A DNA stretch of 64,000 bases from Oscillospiraceae bacterium (GTDB lineage Bacteria > Bacillota > Clostridia > Oscillospirales > Ruminococcaceae). Position numbers and translations under genes: made by a program. Under the pieces are notes generated by a model. That model was given only the letters and a program-made list of their open reading frames with translations, made no database searches and was not told the DNA's origin. This document shows, one piece after another, positions 57,488 through 64,000 of this stretch (positions are counted from its first letter, which is position 1; the number at the start of each line of letters is the position of its first letter). Location: assembly GCA_017439985.1 (NCBI GenBank), contig JAFSIC010000044.1, forward strand, positions 1 through 64,000. The letters run 5' to 3'.

Positions 57488-58291
57488 TTATACCAGACCA
57501 AACCGTGAACCTATCACCACAAAAACAACGAAAGCTATGACTATACATCCCCAAACAAAAGTCGTCTTTGTTATTTTACCTGCATCTGATTCGAAAACAA
57601 ATTCATTTTCTTTGGATGTTTTTGAAAGCACATTGAACATCAAGGACAGTATGAGGAAAAAACCTCCTTCCGCTAATCCCATTCCAATCATTATTGATTC
57701 TTTTACAATGAATGCAACTAATGCCATTACTGCACACAATCCGCTCCAAATTAAACATCCTTTAAATGCAATTCTCATGCCTTTACGTTCTACTTTTTCT
57801 TCTTCAAAGTTATCATTGAAATCAAAGACCTGTTTTCTATTGGCTTTTCCAGATACTTCACGATTGGATGTATCAAAGTATGAATCATTTCGAACAGGTA
57901 ATTGCTTTGTTGCAGAAATCAAATGCATGAGATATTTTCTATCCCATAGTAAAATATTATTTACTTCGGCAAGCTCTACTGCACTTATTGTGAATGTAGA
58001 GTTTGTCATAACGACACCAACATGACAACCATAGAAATTTCTACCTGCTGTTACCTCTTGCACAGGAGTATTTCCAAGAGGAGTAGAGTAATTCTTGCAT
58101 TGCACTGCGTATTTGATACCGTCTTTCATTGCCAATACATCAACACCTTGGTCACCAGAACCAGGTGTTACTCGTACATTGGAGAACCCGACTTTTTGGA
58201 GTAAAGCTGCGCAGTAATATTCAAAATCATGCCCTTCCATACAATCAATATCCCACATAATATCGTCCATAGATGTATAGTTATTTGCCAT
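57488..58291 (-). CDS. Membrane-anchored Mrr-type restriction endonuclease-like protein
   Basis: 267 residues. Residues 1-115 are an Mrr-cat (PD-(D/E)XK) nuclease domain: MEGHDFEYYCAALLQKVGFSN, then GSGDQGVDVLAMKDG (catalytic Asp) and YAVQCKNYSTPLGN (QxK). A charged linker (about 130-175) leads to three membrane helices at about 180-200, 205-225 and 240-262. Mrr-like proteins cut foreign or modified DNA; this one would be tethered to the membrane. Composition is clearly A/T-richer than thrS and tyrS on either side, suggesting transfer. ATG at 58291 follows GGAGTGGAAATAAG; the frame is open to 58327. Confidence 0.85.
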   Translation of the reverse strand: MANNYTSMDDIMWDIDCMEGHDFEYYCAALLQKVGFSNVRVTPGSGDQGVDVLAMKDGIKYAVQCKNYSTPLGNTPVQEVTAGRNFYGCHVGVVMTNSTFTISAVELAEVNNILLWDRKYLMHLISATKQLPVRNDSYFDTSNREVSGKANRKQVFDFNDNFEEEKVERKGMRIAFKGCLIWSGLCAVMALVAFIVKESIMIGMGLAEGGFFLILSLMFNVLSKTSKENEFVFESDAGKITKTTFVWGCIVIAFVVFVVIGSRFGLV

Positions 58292-58325
58292 CTTATTTCC
58301 ACTCCCCACTCTCATAGATATTCTC

Positions 58326-58354
58326 ATAATATCACAATTAGCAATAACTGTCTA
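58326..58354 (-). promoter_or_regulatory. Possible promoter for the Mrr-like gene
   Basis: TAGACA (58349-58354), 17 bases, TATTAT (58326-58331) on the minus strand, about 35 bases before the chosen start. It directly follows the tyrS terminator T-run. Confidence 0.55.
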
Positions 58355-58386
58355 TAAAAACACCTCCTCTTTATAAGAGGAGGTGT
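58355..58386 (-). terminator. Terminator after tyrS
   Basis: ACACCTCCTCTT (58360-58371) pairs with AAGAGGAGGTGT (58375-58386), loop of three, T-run on the minus strand. Confidence 0.92.
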
Positions 58387-58400
58387 CATAAGTTATCTAA

Positions 58401-59627
58401 TTACAGAGTGAATTTATGGAAGCCTTTTTTGCCTTTTTTCAGGATCAGCTCGCCGGAAGCAAAGTCTGCTTCGGATACGCAGGCGTTCAGGTCTGCAACT
58501 TTCACGTCGTTGACGGAAACAGAACCGGATTTGATCAGGCGTTTTGCTTCGGATTTGGATGGAGCCAGCTCAGATTTCACCAGCAGGTCAGCTACCTGCA
58601 TTTTACCGTCTGCGATTTCATCAGCGGTCAGAGCGGTGGTTGGCATATTGGCAGAGCTTGCGCCTGCGGTGAAGAGTGCGCGTGCAGCTTCCAGAGCTTT
58701 CTGTGCTTCTTCTTCGCCATGAACCATGTTGGTCAGTTCGTAAGCCAGACGCTCTTTTGCTTTGTTCAGTTCTGCGCCTTCCATGGTGCGTTCCATCTCT
58801 TCGATTTCTTCGATTGGAATGAAGGTCAGCATCTTCATGCACTTGATAACGTCAGCATCGCCAACGTTTCTCCAGTACTGGAAGAATTCGTATGGAGTGG
58901 TTTTCGCTGCATCCAGCCATACTGCGTTGCCTGCGGTTTTACCCATTTTCTTACCGTTGGAGTCGGTCAGCAGAGTGATGGTCAGGCAGTGTGCGTCTTT
59001 GCCCAGTTTACGGCGGATCAGTTCGGTACCACCCAGCATGTTGCTCCACTGGTCATCGCCGCCGAACTGCATGTTACAGCCGTATTTCTGGAACATGTAG
59101 TAGAAGTCGTAGGACTGCATGATCATGTAGTTGAATTCCAGGAAGGACAGACCTTTTTCCATACGCTGTTTGTAGCATTCTGCGCGGAGCATGTTGTTAA
59201 CGGAGAAGCAGTGACCTACTTCGCGGAGCAGTTCCACGTAGTTCAGGTTCAGCAGCCAGTCAGCGTTGTTGACCATCATTGCTTTGCCTTCGCCGAATTC
59301 GATGAAGCGTTCCATCTGACGTTTGAAGCAGTCTGCGTTGTGGTCGATGTCCTCTTTGGTCAGCATTTTTCTCATGTCGGTACGGCCGGATGGGTCGCCG
59401 ATCATGGTGGTACCGCCGCCGATCAGTGCGATTGGGCGGTTGCCGCCCTGCTGCAGACGTTTCATCAGGGTCAGAGCCATGAAGTGGCCTGCAGTCAGGG
59501 AGTCAGCGGTGCAGTCGAAACCTACGTAGAAGGTTGCTTTACCGTTGTTGATCATTTCTTTGATGTGTTCTTCGTCGGTGGTCTGTTTGATGAGACCGCG
59601 GCGCTGAAGTTCTTCGTACAGAGTCAT
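58401..59627 (-). CDS. tyrS: Tyrosyl-tRNA synthetase
   Basis: 408-residue class I synthetase. The ATP-binding HIGH-type site is DCTADSLTAGHFMALTLMKR (about 39-58) with the Tyr-pocket GGDDQWSNMLGG near 190, and the KMSKS-type loop is KMGKTAGN near 230. The C-terminal S4-like RNA-binding domain spans about 340-405 (SKSEAKRLIKSGSVSVNDVKV, read in parts). Length is typical. Expression is set by a T-box leader; a strong terminator follows. Confidence 0.97.
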   Translation of the reverse strand: MTLYEELQRRGLIKQTTDEEHIKEMINNGKATFYVGFDCTADSLTAGHFMALTLMKRLQQGGNRPIALIGGGTTMIGDPSGRTDMRKMLTKEDIDHNADCFKRQMERFIEFGEGKAMMVNNADWLLNLNYVELLREVGHCFSVNNMLRAECYKQRMEKGLSFLEFNYMIMQSYDFYYMFQKYGCNMQFGGDDQWSNMLGGTELIRRKLGKDAHCLTITLLTDSNGKKMGKTAGNAVWLDAAKTTPYEFFQYWRNVGDADVIKCMKMLTFIPIEEIEEMERTMEGAELNKAKERLAYELTNMVHGEEEAQKALEAARALFTAGASSANMPTTALTADEIADGKMQVADLLVKSELAPSKSEAKRLIKSGSVSVNDVKVADLNACVSEADFASGELILKKGKKGFHKFTL

Positions 59628-59670
59628 AGTGTTCGTTCTCCTTTATAAATTGATGTTCGAAAATAAGCAT

Positions 59671-59955
59671 AATAAAACCCTCTGCCTATTTTCAGAAAAT
59701 AAGCAGAGGGCGAAAAGTCGCGTTACCACCTCTATTTACCCTGCCCTCACGAGCAGAGCCTCAGCAGGTAGCTTCCGGTCTATTGACAGGAGTCGATACC
59801 CTGACGCATTAACGGTCGTCAACCGGCCGTGCCTACTGGGAAAACCGTTCGGGCGGCAGCTCGGAGATGTATTCACTGGGCTTTTCTGCTTCCTCGCAGC
59901 AACCGGAAGCTCTCTGGAAGAAAAGGATTCAGCTACTTCTTCTCGTCATGGCTGA
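59671..59955 (-). promoter_or_regulatory. T-box riboswitch leader of tyrS
   Basis: On the minus strand the leader contains AGAAGAAGTAGCTG and CCAGAGAGC (Stem I features), the specifier TAC (59869-59871, Tyr) in CAGTGAATACATC, the T-box GAGGTGGTAACGCGAC (around 59717-59732) and a terminator stem CCCTCTGC/GCAGAGGG (59678-59685 with 59703-59710) followed by TTTTATTAT. TGGT would pair with a tRNA ending ACCA. The 360-base interval between tyrS and recN is this leader plus its promoter. Confidence 0.95.
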
Positions 59956-59962
59956 TGGGCTA

Positions 59963-59991
59963 ATTATAGCCTCAATGGGCGGATTTGTCAA
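59963..59991 (-). promoter_or_regulatory. Consensus promoter of the tyrS leader, overlapping the recN stop codon
   Basis: TTGACA (59986-59991), 17 bases, TATAAT (59963-59968) on the minus strand. The TGA inside the -35 box is the recN stop codon (59988-59990). Confidence 0.9.
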
Positions 59992-61652
59992 GATTGATGA
60001 GCCAAATTCAGCATCTCGCGGGCGTTGTTCAGTGCGGTTTCGGTGATATCATCACCGGAAACGATGCGGGCAATCTCCCGAACGCGCTCCTCCTCACTGA
60101 GCAGATCCACGCGGGTGTAAGTCCTGCCCTCCTCCACATCCTTGTGGATGAAGAGATGACTGTCGCCGCAGGCTGCAACCGGAGCCAAGTGGGTCACACA
60201 GATGACCTGTCGGTTACGGGAAACTTCCTGCAGTTTTTTGCCGATTTTCTGCGCCGCAGAGCCGCTGACACCGGTATCGATCTCGTCGAAGATGGCTGTG
60301 CCGACCTGGTCCTTTTCTGCCAGCACATTCTTGATGGACAGCATGACACGGCTCAGCTCACCGCCGGAAGCGATTTTCGCCAGAGGCTTCGGCGCTTCGC
60401 CGGCATTGGAGCTGATGAGCAGTTCCAGCTCATCCTGACCGTTTGGCATATAATCGCAGCGGTCTGCGCTGACGGTCAGCTTCACGTTCGGCATATTGAG
60501 AAACTCCAGCTCTCGCTTGATGCGGGACAGGAAGTTTCTCGCTGCCTGATGGCGGGCGGAAGTCAGCTCATCGGCTGCCTGCGCCAACTGCGGCAGCAGG
60601 GCTTTTTCCTGCTCCACCAAGTCGTCGATGATCTCCTGAGAGAACTGGATCTCCCGCAGCTGATCGGCGGCACGTTGACCGTAAGCCTGAATCTCTTCGA
60701 TGCTTGCGCCATATTTGCGCTTGAAGCTCTGGATCAGCTCCAGTCTGTCCTCGATCTCATCCAGTGAATGCGGGTCAAAGTCCAGATGATCCAGATAGCG
60801 GCTGATCTCACCGCTGACGTCGTGAATGGTATAAGAAACCTCCGTCACCTGCGCTGCCGCATCGGACAGTTCCGGCACGAAGCGGGACAGCTTGCCCAAT
60901 ACCTCCGCCAACTGCGTCAGCATATTGGCGGCGCCATCGCTGTCCTCTCCGCCATCCAGAAGGCCTTTGGCTTCGGCTGTCAGCTTGAGGATGCGTTCCG
61001 CGTTGCGGATGGTGTCACGGCGCTGAGACAATTCCTCGTCCTCACCCGGCTGCAGATTGGCCGTTTCAATCTCGTTGACCTGATACTGCAGCAGAGCGAT
61101 GCGCTGCTCTTTCTCCCGGTCGCTTTGCTGCATGGCGCGCAGCTTTTTGCGGATCTCCTGCATCTGGCGGTAGATGCCTCGGTAGCTTTCCCGCAGCTCC
61201 GTCAGTTCGCCGAAGTCATCGATATATTCGATATGATACTGCGGGTCCAGCAGACGGTGATTGTCCTTCTGTCCGTGAACATCGATGAGTTCGGATGCGA
61301 TCTCACGCAGAATCTGCATGGTAGCCGGGCGTCCGTTGATTTTACAGCTGTTTTTTGCACCGATCTCACGGGAGATCAGCACTTCACGATCCGCGGCGTC
61401 GTAACCCAATTCCTCGATACGCTGTGCCGCTGCATCGGAAATTCCCGTAAACAAGGCGGAAATCGCTGCGCTGTCCTCACCGGAGCGTATGATGTCACGG
61501 CTGAGTCTTGCCCCCAGCACGCCATTGATGGCAGAGATCAGCATGGTTTTGCCCGCGCCGGTCTCGCCGGTAAACACGTTGAATCCGGGGCCGAACTCAA
61601 TGTCCGCCTCCCGAATCACCGCGATATTCTTAATATAAAGCTGAGAGAGCAT
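59988..61652 (-). CDS. recN: DNA repair protein RecN
   Basis: 554-residue SMC-like ATPase for double-strand break repair. Walker A is NVFTGETGAGKTMLISAIN near 25-43, long coiled coil arms occupy about 160-370, and the C-terminal ATPase has LAKIASGGELSRVMLSIKNV (signature, about 428) and AIFDEIDTGVSGSAAQKIG (Walker B). Complete by length. It is the last gene of the dxs-tlyA-nadK-argR-recN run, typical of Firmicutes. I see no terminator before the tyrS promoter. Confidence 0.96.
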   Translation of the reverse strand: MLSQLYIKNIAVIREADIEFGPGFNVFTGETGAGKTMLISAINGVLGARLSRDIIRSGEDSAAISALFTGISDAAAQRIEELGYDAADREVLISREIGAKNSCKINGRPATMQILREIASELIDVHGQKDNHRLLDPQYHIEYIDDFGELTELRESYRGIYRQMQEIRKKLRAMQQSDREKEQRIALLQYQVNEIETANLQPGEDEELSQRRDTIRNAERILKLTAEAKGLLDGGEDSDGAANMLTQLAEVLGKLSRFVPELSDAAAQVTEVSYTIHDVSGEISRYLDHLDFDPHSLDEIEDRLELIQSFKRKYGASIEEIQAYGQRAADQLREIQFSQEIIDDLVEQEKALLPQLAQAADELTSARHQAARNFLSRIKRELEFLNMPNVKLTVSADRCDYMPNGQDELELLISSNAGEAPKPLAKIASGGELSRVMLSIKNVLAEKDQVGTAIFDEIDTGVSGSAAQKIGKKLQEVSRNRQVICVTHLAPVAACGDSHLFIHKDVEEGRTYTRVDLLSEEERVREIARIVSGDDITETALNNAREMLNLAHQS

Positions 61653-61676
61653 TCTTTTCCTCCTTCAGCACTTGGA

Positions 61677-62129
61677 CTAATGGATCAGTTTGTTCAGGTC
61701 CTCGATCATTTTTTCAGCAAAGGCTTCGCTGCGCATGACAACGAGGATAGTATCGTCGCCGGCAATGGTACCAACGACACCTTCCCAATGGATGGAATCC
61801 AGCGCCGCACAGGCAGCATTCGCCATACCGGTGTAGCATTTTACAACGACCAGATTCTGTGCATAATCCACGCCGCGAACGGATTCGGAGAAGATGGCAT
61901 GGAATTTGAAGGACAGATCGCTGCCCTTTTCTTTCTGATGGGTGGTGTAGTGGTAGCTGCCGTCATTGGACAGAGATTTGATGAGGCGCAGCTCCTTGAT
62001 GTCGCGGGAAACGGTAGCCTGTGTTACCAAAAAGCCGTTTTTACCCAGCTCAGCCTGCAGCTCCTCCTGGGTATTGATGTGCTTGTTGCCGATCAATTCA
62101 AGGATCTTGGCATGGCGTTTCGCTTTCAT
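61677..62129 (-). CDS. argR: Arginine repressor ArgR
   Basis: 150-residue hexameric repressor of arginine metabolism. Winged-helix N domain (ILELIGNKHINTQEELQAEL, VTQATVSRDIKELRLIK, about 8-54) and C domain with the arginine-binding GVVGTIAGDDTILVVMRSE (about 115). It also belongs to the common argR-recN pair. Spacing to nadK is two bases and to recN 24 bases, so it is likely co-transcribed. No ARG box was found in this window. Confidence 0.95.
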   Translation of the reverse strand: MKAKRHAKILELIGNKHINTQEELQAELGKNGFLVTQATVSRDIKELRLIKSLSNDGSYHYTTHQKEKGSDLSFKFHAIFSESVRGVDYAQNLVVVKCYTGMANAACAALDSIHWEGVVGTIAGDDTILVVMRSEAFAEKMIEDLNKLIH

Positions 62130-62131
62130 AG

Positions 62132-62992
62132 TTACCTCCTGTTGCTGAAGTTTTCCGTCAGCTTCTTATAGTAATTGTTCTTGTTGAGAACAACGTATTT
62201 CATGCTCTGCTGGGAGCGTTTGATCTGCACCCAGTCTCCCGGGGCGATTTTTACAACATCCTTGCCGTCAATGGACATAACCAAGGTATCGGAGTTGTTG
62301 ATGTACTTGCCCTGTACGGTCAGCTCTTCCTGCGGGCCATAGACCATGGAGCGGAAGAAGAGAGAATGCGGGCAAATCGGGGTGACGATGATCGCCTGCA
62401 TTCCGGCACAGACAATCGGACCGCCTGCGGACAAAGAGTAAGCGGTGGAACCGGTCGGCGTCGAGAAGATCAGACCGTCGGCACGGTAGCCGTTGACATA
62501 ACCGCTGCGCAGCACCACATCAATGTCGGCAACGCGGGCATTCATGTCTTCCTTGCTGATGACTGCGTCGTTGACTGCCAGATAGCTGTCGCAGCCGCCC
62601 TTCTGATGATAGTGATCCACTTCCAGGATCATGCGATCCTGAATCTCAAAATTGCCGTCAGCCAGCTGCTGCAGACTTTCCAGTTCGTAGTGCTCCAGTT
62701 CTGTCAGGAAGCCCAGACGACCGGAATTGATGCCGACGATCGGTTTGTCCAGTTCCAGTGCCTTTTCCGCACTATGGATGAGGGTGCCGTCGCCGCCGAT
62801 GGTCACGACCATGTCGATGAGTGAAGGGTCGTCGCCCATCTTAAACTCTTTTACCGCCAGATTCTGAAATTTTTCCACATACAGCGGCAAGGTGTAGACC
62901 TCACAGCCGCGGGCTTTCAGAATGTGGATGGCGCGGGTGGCGCAGTCCACGGAATTCAGCTTATTGGGATTCAAAATAAAGAGAAAATTCAT
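62132..62992 (-). CDS. nadK: NAD kinase
   Basis: 286-residue kinase that makes NADP from NAD. Motifs are VVTIGGDGTLIHSAEKALE (GGDG, about 64-82), INSGRLGFLTELE (about 94) and the second conserved block LIFSTPTGSTAYSLSAGGPIV (read in parts, about 171-192). Length is typical. It lies between tlyA and argR with 2-13 base gaps, an order conserved in Firmicutes. Confidence 0.96.
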   Translation of the reverse strand: MNFLFILNPNKLNSVDCATRAIHILKARGCEVYTLPLYVEKFQNLAVKEFKMGDDPSLIDMVVTIGGDGTLIHSAEKALELDKPIVGINSGRLGFLTELEHYELESLQQLADGNFEIQDRMILEVDHYHQKGGCDSYLAVNDAVISKEDMNARVADIDVVLRSGYVNGYRADGLIFSTPTGSTAYSLSAGGPIVCAGMQAIIVTPICPHSLFFRSMVYGPQEELTVQGKYINNSDTLVMSIDGKDVVKIAPGDWVQIKRSQQSMKYVVLNKNNYYKKLTENFSNRR

Positions 62993-63004
62993 ACAGACGC
63001 CTCC

Positions 63005-63802
63005 TTACAGGGTCTCATGTGCCTTGCTGACAACCGCTTCCACGGTTTCGTGGCTGAGGGCTTCTCCTGCTTCTGTTTTGCCCAGATGGAGCAGATATTC
63101 GATGTTGCCTTCCGGACCTTTGATCGGAGAGAAGTCCAGACCCAGCACGGCGAAGCCCTGTTCCTGTGCAAAGTTAGCAACCTTTTCGATAACCATTTCA
63201 TGGATTTTCGGGTCGCGGACAACGCCCTTCTTGCCCACGTTTTCCTTGCCTGCTTCAAACTGCGGTTTCACCAGACAAACCATGGTTTTTCCCTCTTTCA
63301 GGAAGCGGTAAGCCACAGGCAGAACCAGCGTCAGAGAAATGAAGGATACGTCCACGGAGATGAAATCCAGCATGTCAGGCACCTGCTCTTCGGTCAGGTA
63401 ACGGATGTTGGTGCGCTCCAGATTGACCACGCGCTCATCGGTGCGCAGGCTCCATGCAAGCTGACCATAGCCAACGTCCACAGAGTAAACCTTGCTTGCG
63501 CCGTTCTGCAGCATGCAGTCGGTAAAGCCGCCGGTGGATGCGCCGATGTCCATGCATACAGCGCCGTTCAGGTCGATTGGGAAGCTCTGCATGGCTTTCT
63601 CCAGCTTTTTGCCGCCGCGGCTCACATATTTCAGGGTCTCGCCGCGAACTTCGATCTCATCGTCGTCCTTGACCTGAGTACCCGCTTTATCGGATTTCTG
63701 ACCGTTGACGTACACCAAACCTTCCATAATGACGATTTTGGCACGTTCACGGCTCTGGCACAGTCCGCGCTGCACCAGCGCTGCGTCCAGTCGTTCCTTC
63801 AA
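63005..63802 (-). CDS. tlyA: TlyA family rRNA (cytidine-2'-O)-methyltransferase
   Basis: 265 residues: an N-terminal S4 RNA-binding domain (ERLDAALVQRGLCQSRERAK, about 3-60) and an FtsJ-like SAM domain with CMDIGASTGGFTDCMLQNGA (about 82) and VDVGYGQLAWSLR (about 109). It makes 2'-O-methylcytidine in 16S and/or 23S rRNA. The start is a TTG codon at 63802 following AGGAGGGATTCCC. It sits just after dxs and before nadK. Homologues were first named haemolysins; methyltransferase is the better call. Confidence 0.93.
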   Translation of the reverse strand: MKERLDAALVQRGLCQSRERAKIVIMEGLVYVNGQKSDKAGTQVKDDDEIEVRGETLKYVSRGGKKLEKAMQSFPIDLNGAVCMDIGASTGGFTDCMLQNGASKVYSVDVGYGQLAWSLRTDERVVNLERTNIRYLTEEQVPDMLDFISVDVSFISLTLVLPVAYRFLKEGKTMVCLVKPQFEAGKENVGKKGVVRDPKIHEMVIEKVANFAQEQGFAVLGLDFSPIKGPEGNIEYLLHLGKTEAGEALSHETVEAVVSKAHETL

Positions 63803-63817
63803 GGGAATCCCTCCTAT

Positions 63818-64000
63818 TTATTCGAAAAATTCTTGATAATCATTGATAAGACTCATGCTGTCCAGTCGGCAAAGCGCGGTGGCTTCTGCCGGAGATGCGT
63901 GAGGCACAAAGCGGTTTTCCACCGCACGGATGCGGTATTCGCCGCTATATTTACGTTCCAGCAGTTCTGCGCCCACGTACTGAGCCAGACCGCCGGTTTT
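63818..64000 (-). CDS. dxs: 1-deoxy-D-xylulose-5-phosphate synthase (partial, C-terminus only)
   Basis: The last 60 codons of a gene that continues past the right edge. The fragment shows GGLAQYVGAELLERKY and VENRFVPHASPAEATALCRLD, ending SMSLINDYQEFFE, which matches the transketolase C-terminal domain of Dxs, the first enzyme of the non-mevalonate isoprenoid pathway. The position just before tlyA agrees with the common dxs-tlyA-nadK order. The stop is 15 bases from the tlyA TTG. Confidence 0.85.
   Translation of the reverse strand, partial: KTGGLAQYVGAELLERKYSGEYRIRAVENRFVPHASPAEATALCRLDSMSLINDYQEFFE

Noticed and set aside
1..64000. CRISPR arrays, tRNA or rRNA genes, insertion sequences, prophage
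   Set aside because: No regularly spaced repeats, no tRNA-like segments, no transposase or integrase and no phage proteins were seen on either strand.

Overview
The window looks like the chromosome of a spore-forming, strictly anaerobic Gram-positive bacterium of the class Clostridia (Bacillota), probably in or near the Oscillospirales; the genus cannot be fixed from sequence alone. The grounds are the spoIIIA operon and spoIIM (endospore formation), an Rnf complex and a trimeric [FeFe] hydrogenase (anaerobic ferredoxin/NADH metabolism), AddAB rather than RecBCD, T-box leaders on aminoacyl-tRNA synthetase genes and classical Firmicutes gene orders (infC-rpmI-rplT; rnc-smc-ftsY; dxs-tlyA-nadK-argR-recN). 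Base composition is near 50% G+C. Almost all genes lie on the minus strand. The plus-strand genes are confined to 39.8-48.9 kb, which is the most accessory-looking part. I see no rRNA, tRNA, CRISPR array, insertion sequence or prophage.

Layout (minus strand unless stated). 1-2.7 kb: spoIIIAA-AB-AC-AD-AE, with AE running off the left edge. 2.8-4.1 kb: trmB with a large extra C-terminal domain. 4.2-10.7 kb: apbE, a Gx-type membrane protein and rnfCDGEAB, a flavinylation enzyme plus the ion-pumping ferredoxin:NAD oxidoreductase. 10.9-13.5 kb: a very acidic Cys-rich CD1247-like protein, efp, aroQ, yqeG and rpsU. 13.6-32.9 kb: a compact 17-gene run (infC, rpmI, rplT, RNA methyltransferase, dprA, topA, trmFO, plsX, rnc, radical SAM, smc, ftsY, rdgB, yhbY, nadD-yqeK fusion, rsfS, leuS) headed by a near-consensus promoter and an attenuator-type leader. 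32.9-39.7 kb: addB-addA.

39.8-48.9 kb is mixed-strand: a small unknown membrane protein (+), a GyrI-like protein, a yhaO-yhaN nuclease/ATPase pair, a DUF3592-like protein, a DUF1576-like membrane protein with a small partner (+), an XRE repressor and membrane protein under a two-operator promoter (+), spoIIM and a GNAT acetyltransferase (+). 48.9-55.2 kb: an aldo/keto reductase with ferredoxin tail, the hydrogenase genes hydC-hydB-hydA and an MFS transporter. 55.2-60 kb: thrS and tyrS, each behind a T-box leader, separated by an AT-rich membrane-anchored Mrr-type nuclease gene that looks acquired. 60-64 kb: recN, argR, nadK, tlyA and the 3' end of dxs.

Functionally, the hydrogenase (NADH plus reduced ferredoxin to H2, or the reverse) and Rnf (ferredoxin to NAD+ with ion pumping) form a linked energy module, with ApbE expected to attach FMN to RnfG and RnfD. 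The long central operon joins translation, tRNA modification, chromosome organisation and protein targeting. The least explained items are the TrmB fusion, the Cys-rich RnfE tail, the shortened HydB, the long stem in the rnc leader, the promoter nested in a terminator at 41 kb, the XRE double operator and the membrane Mrr nuclease between thrS and tyrS.
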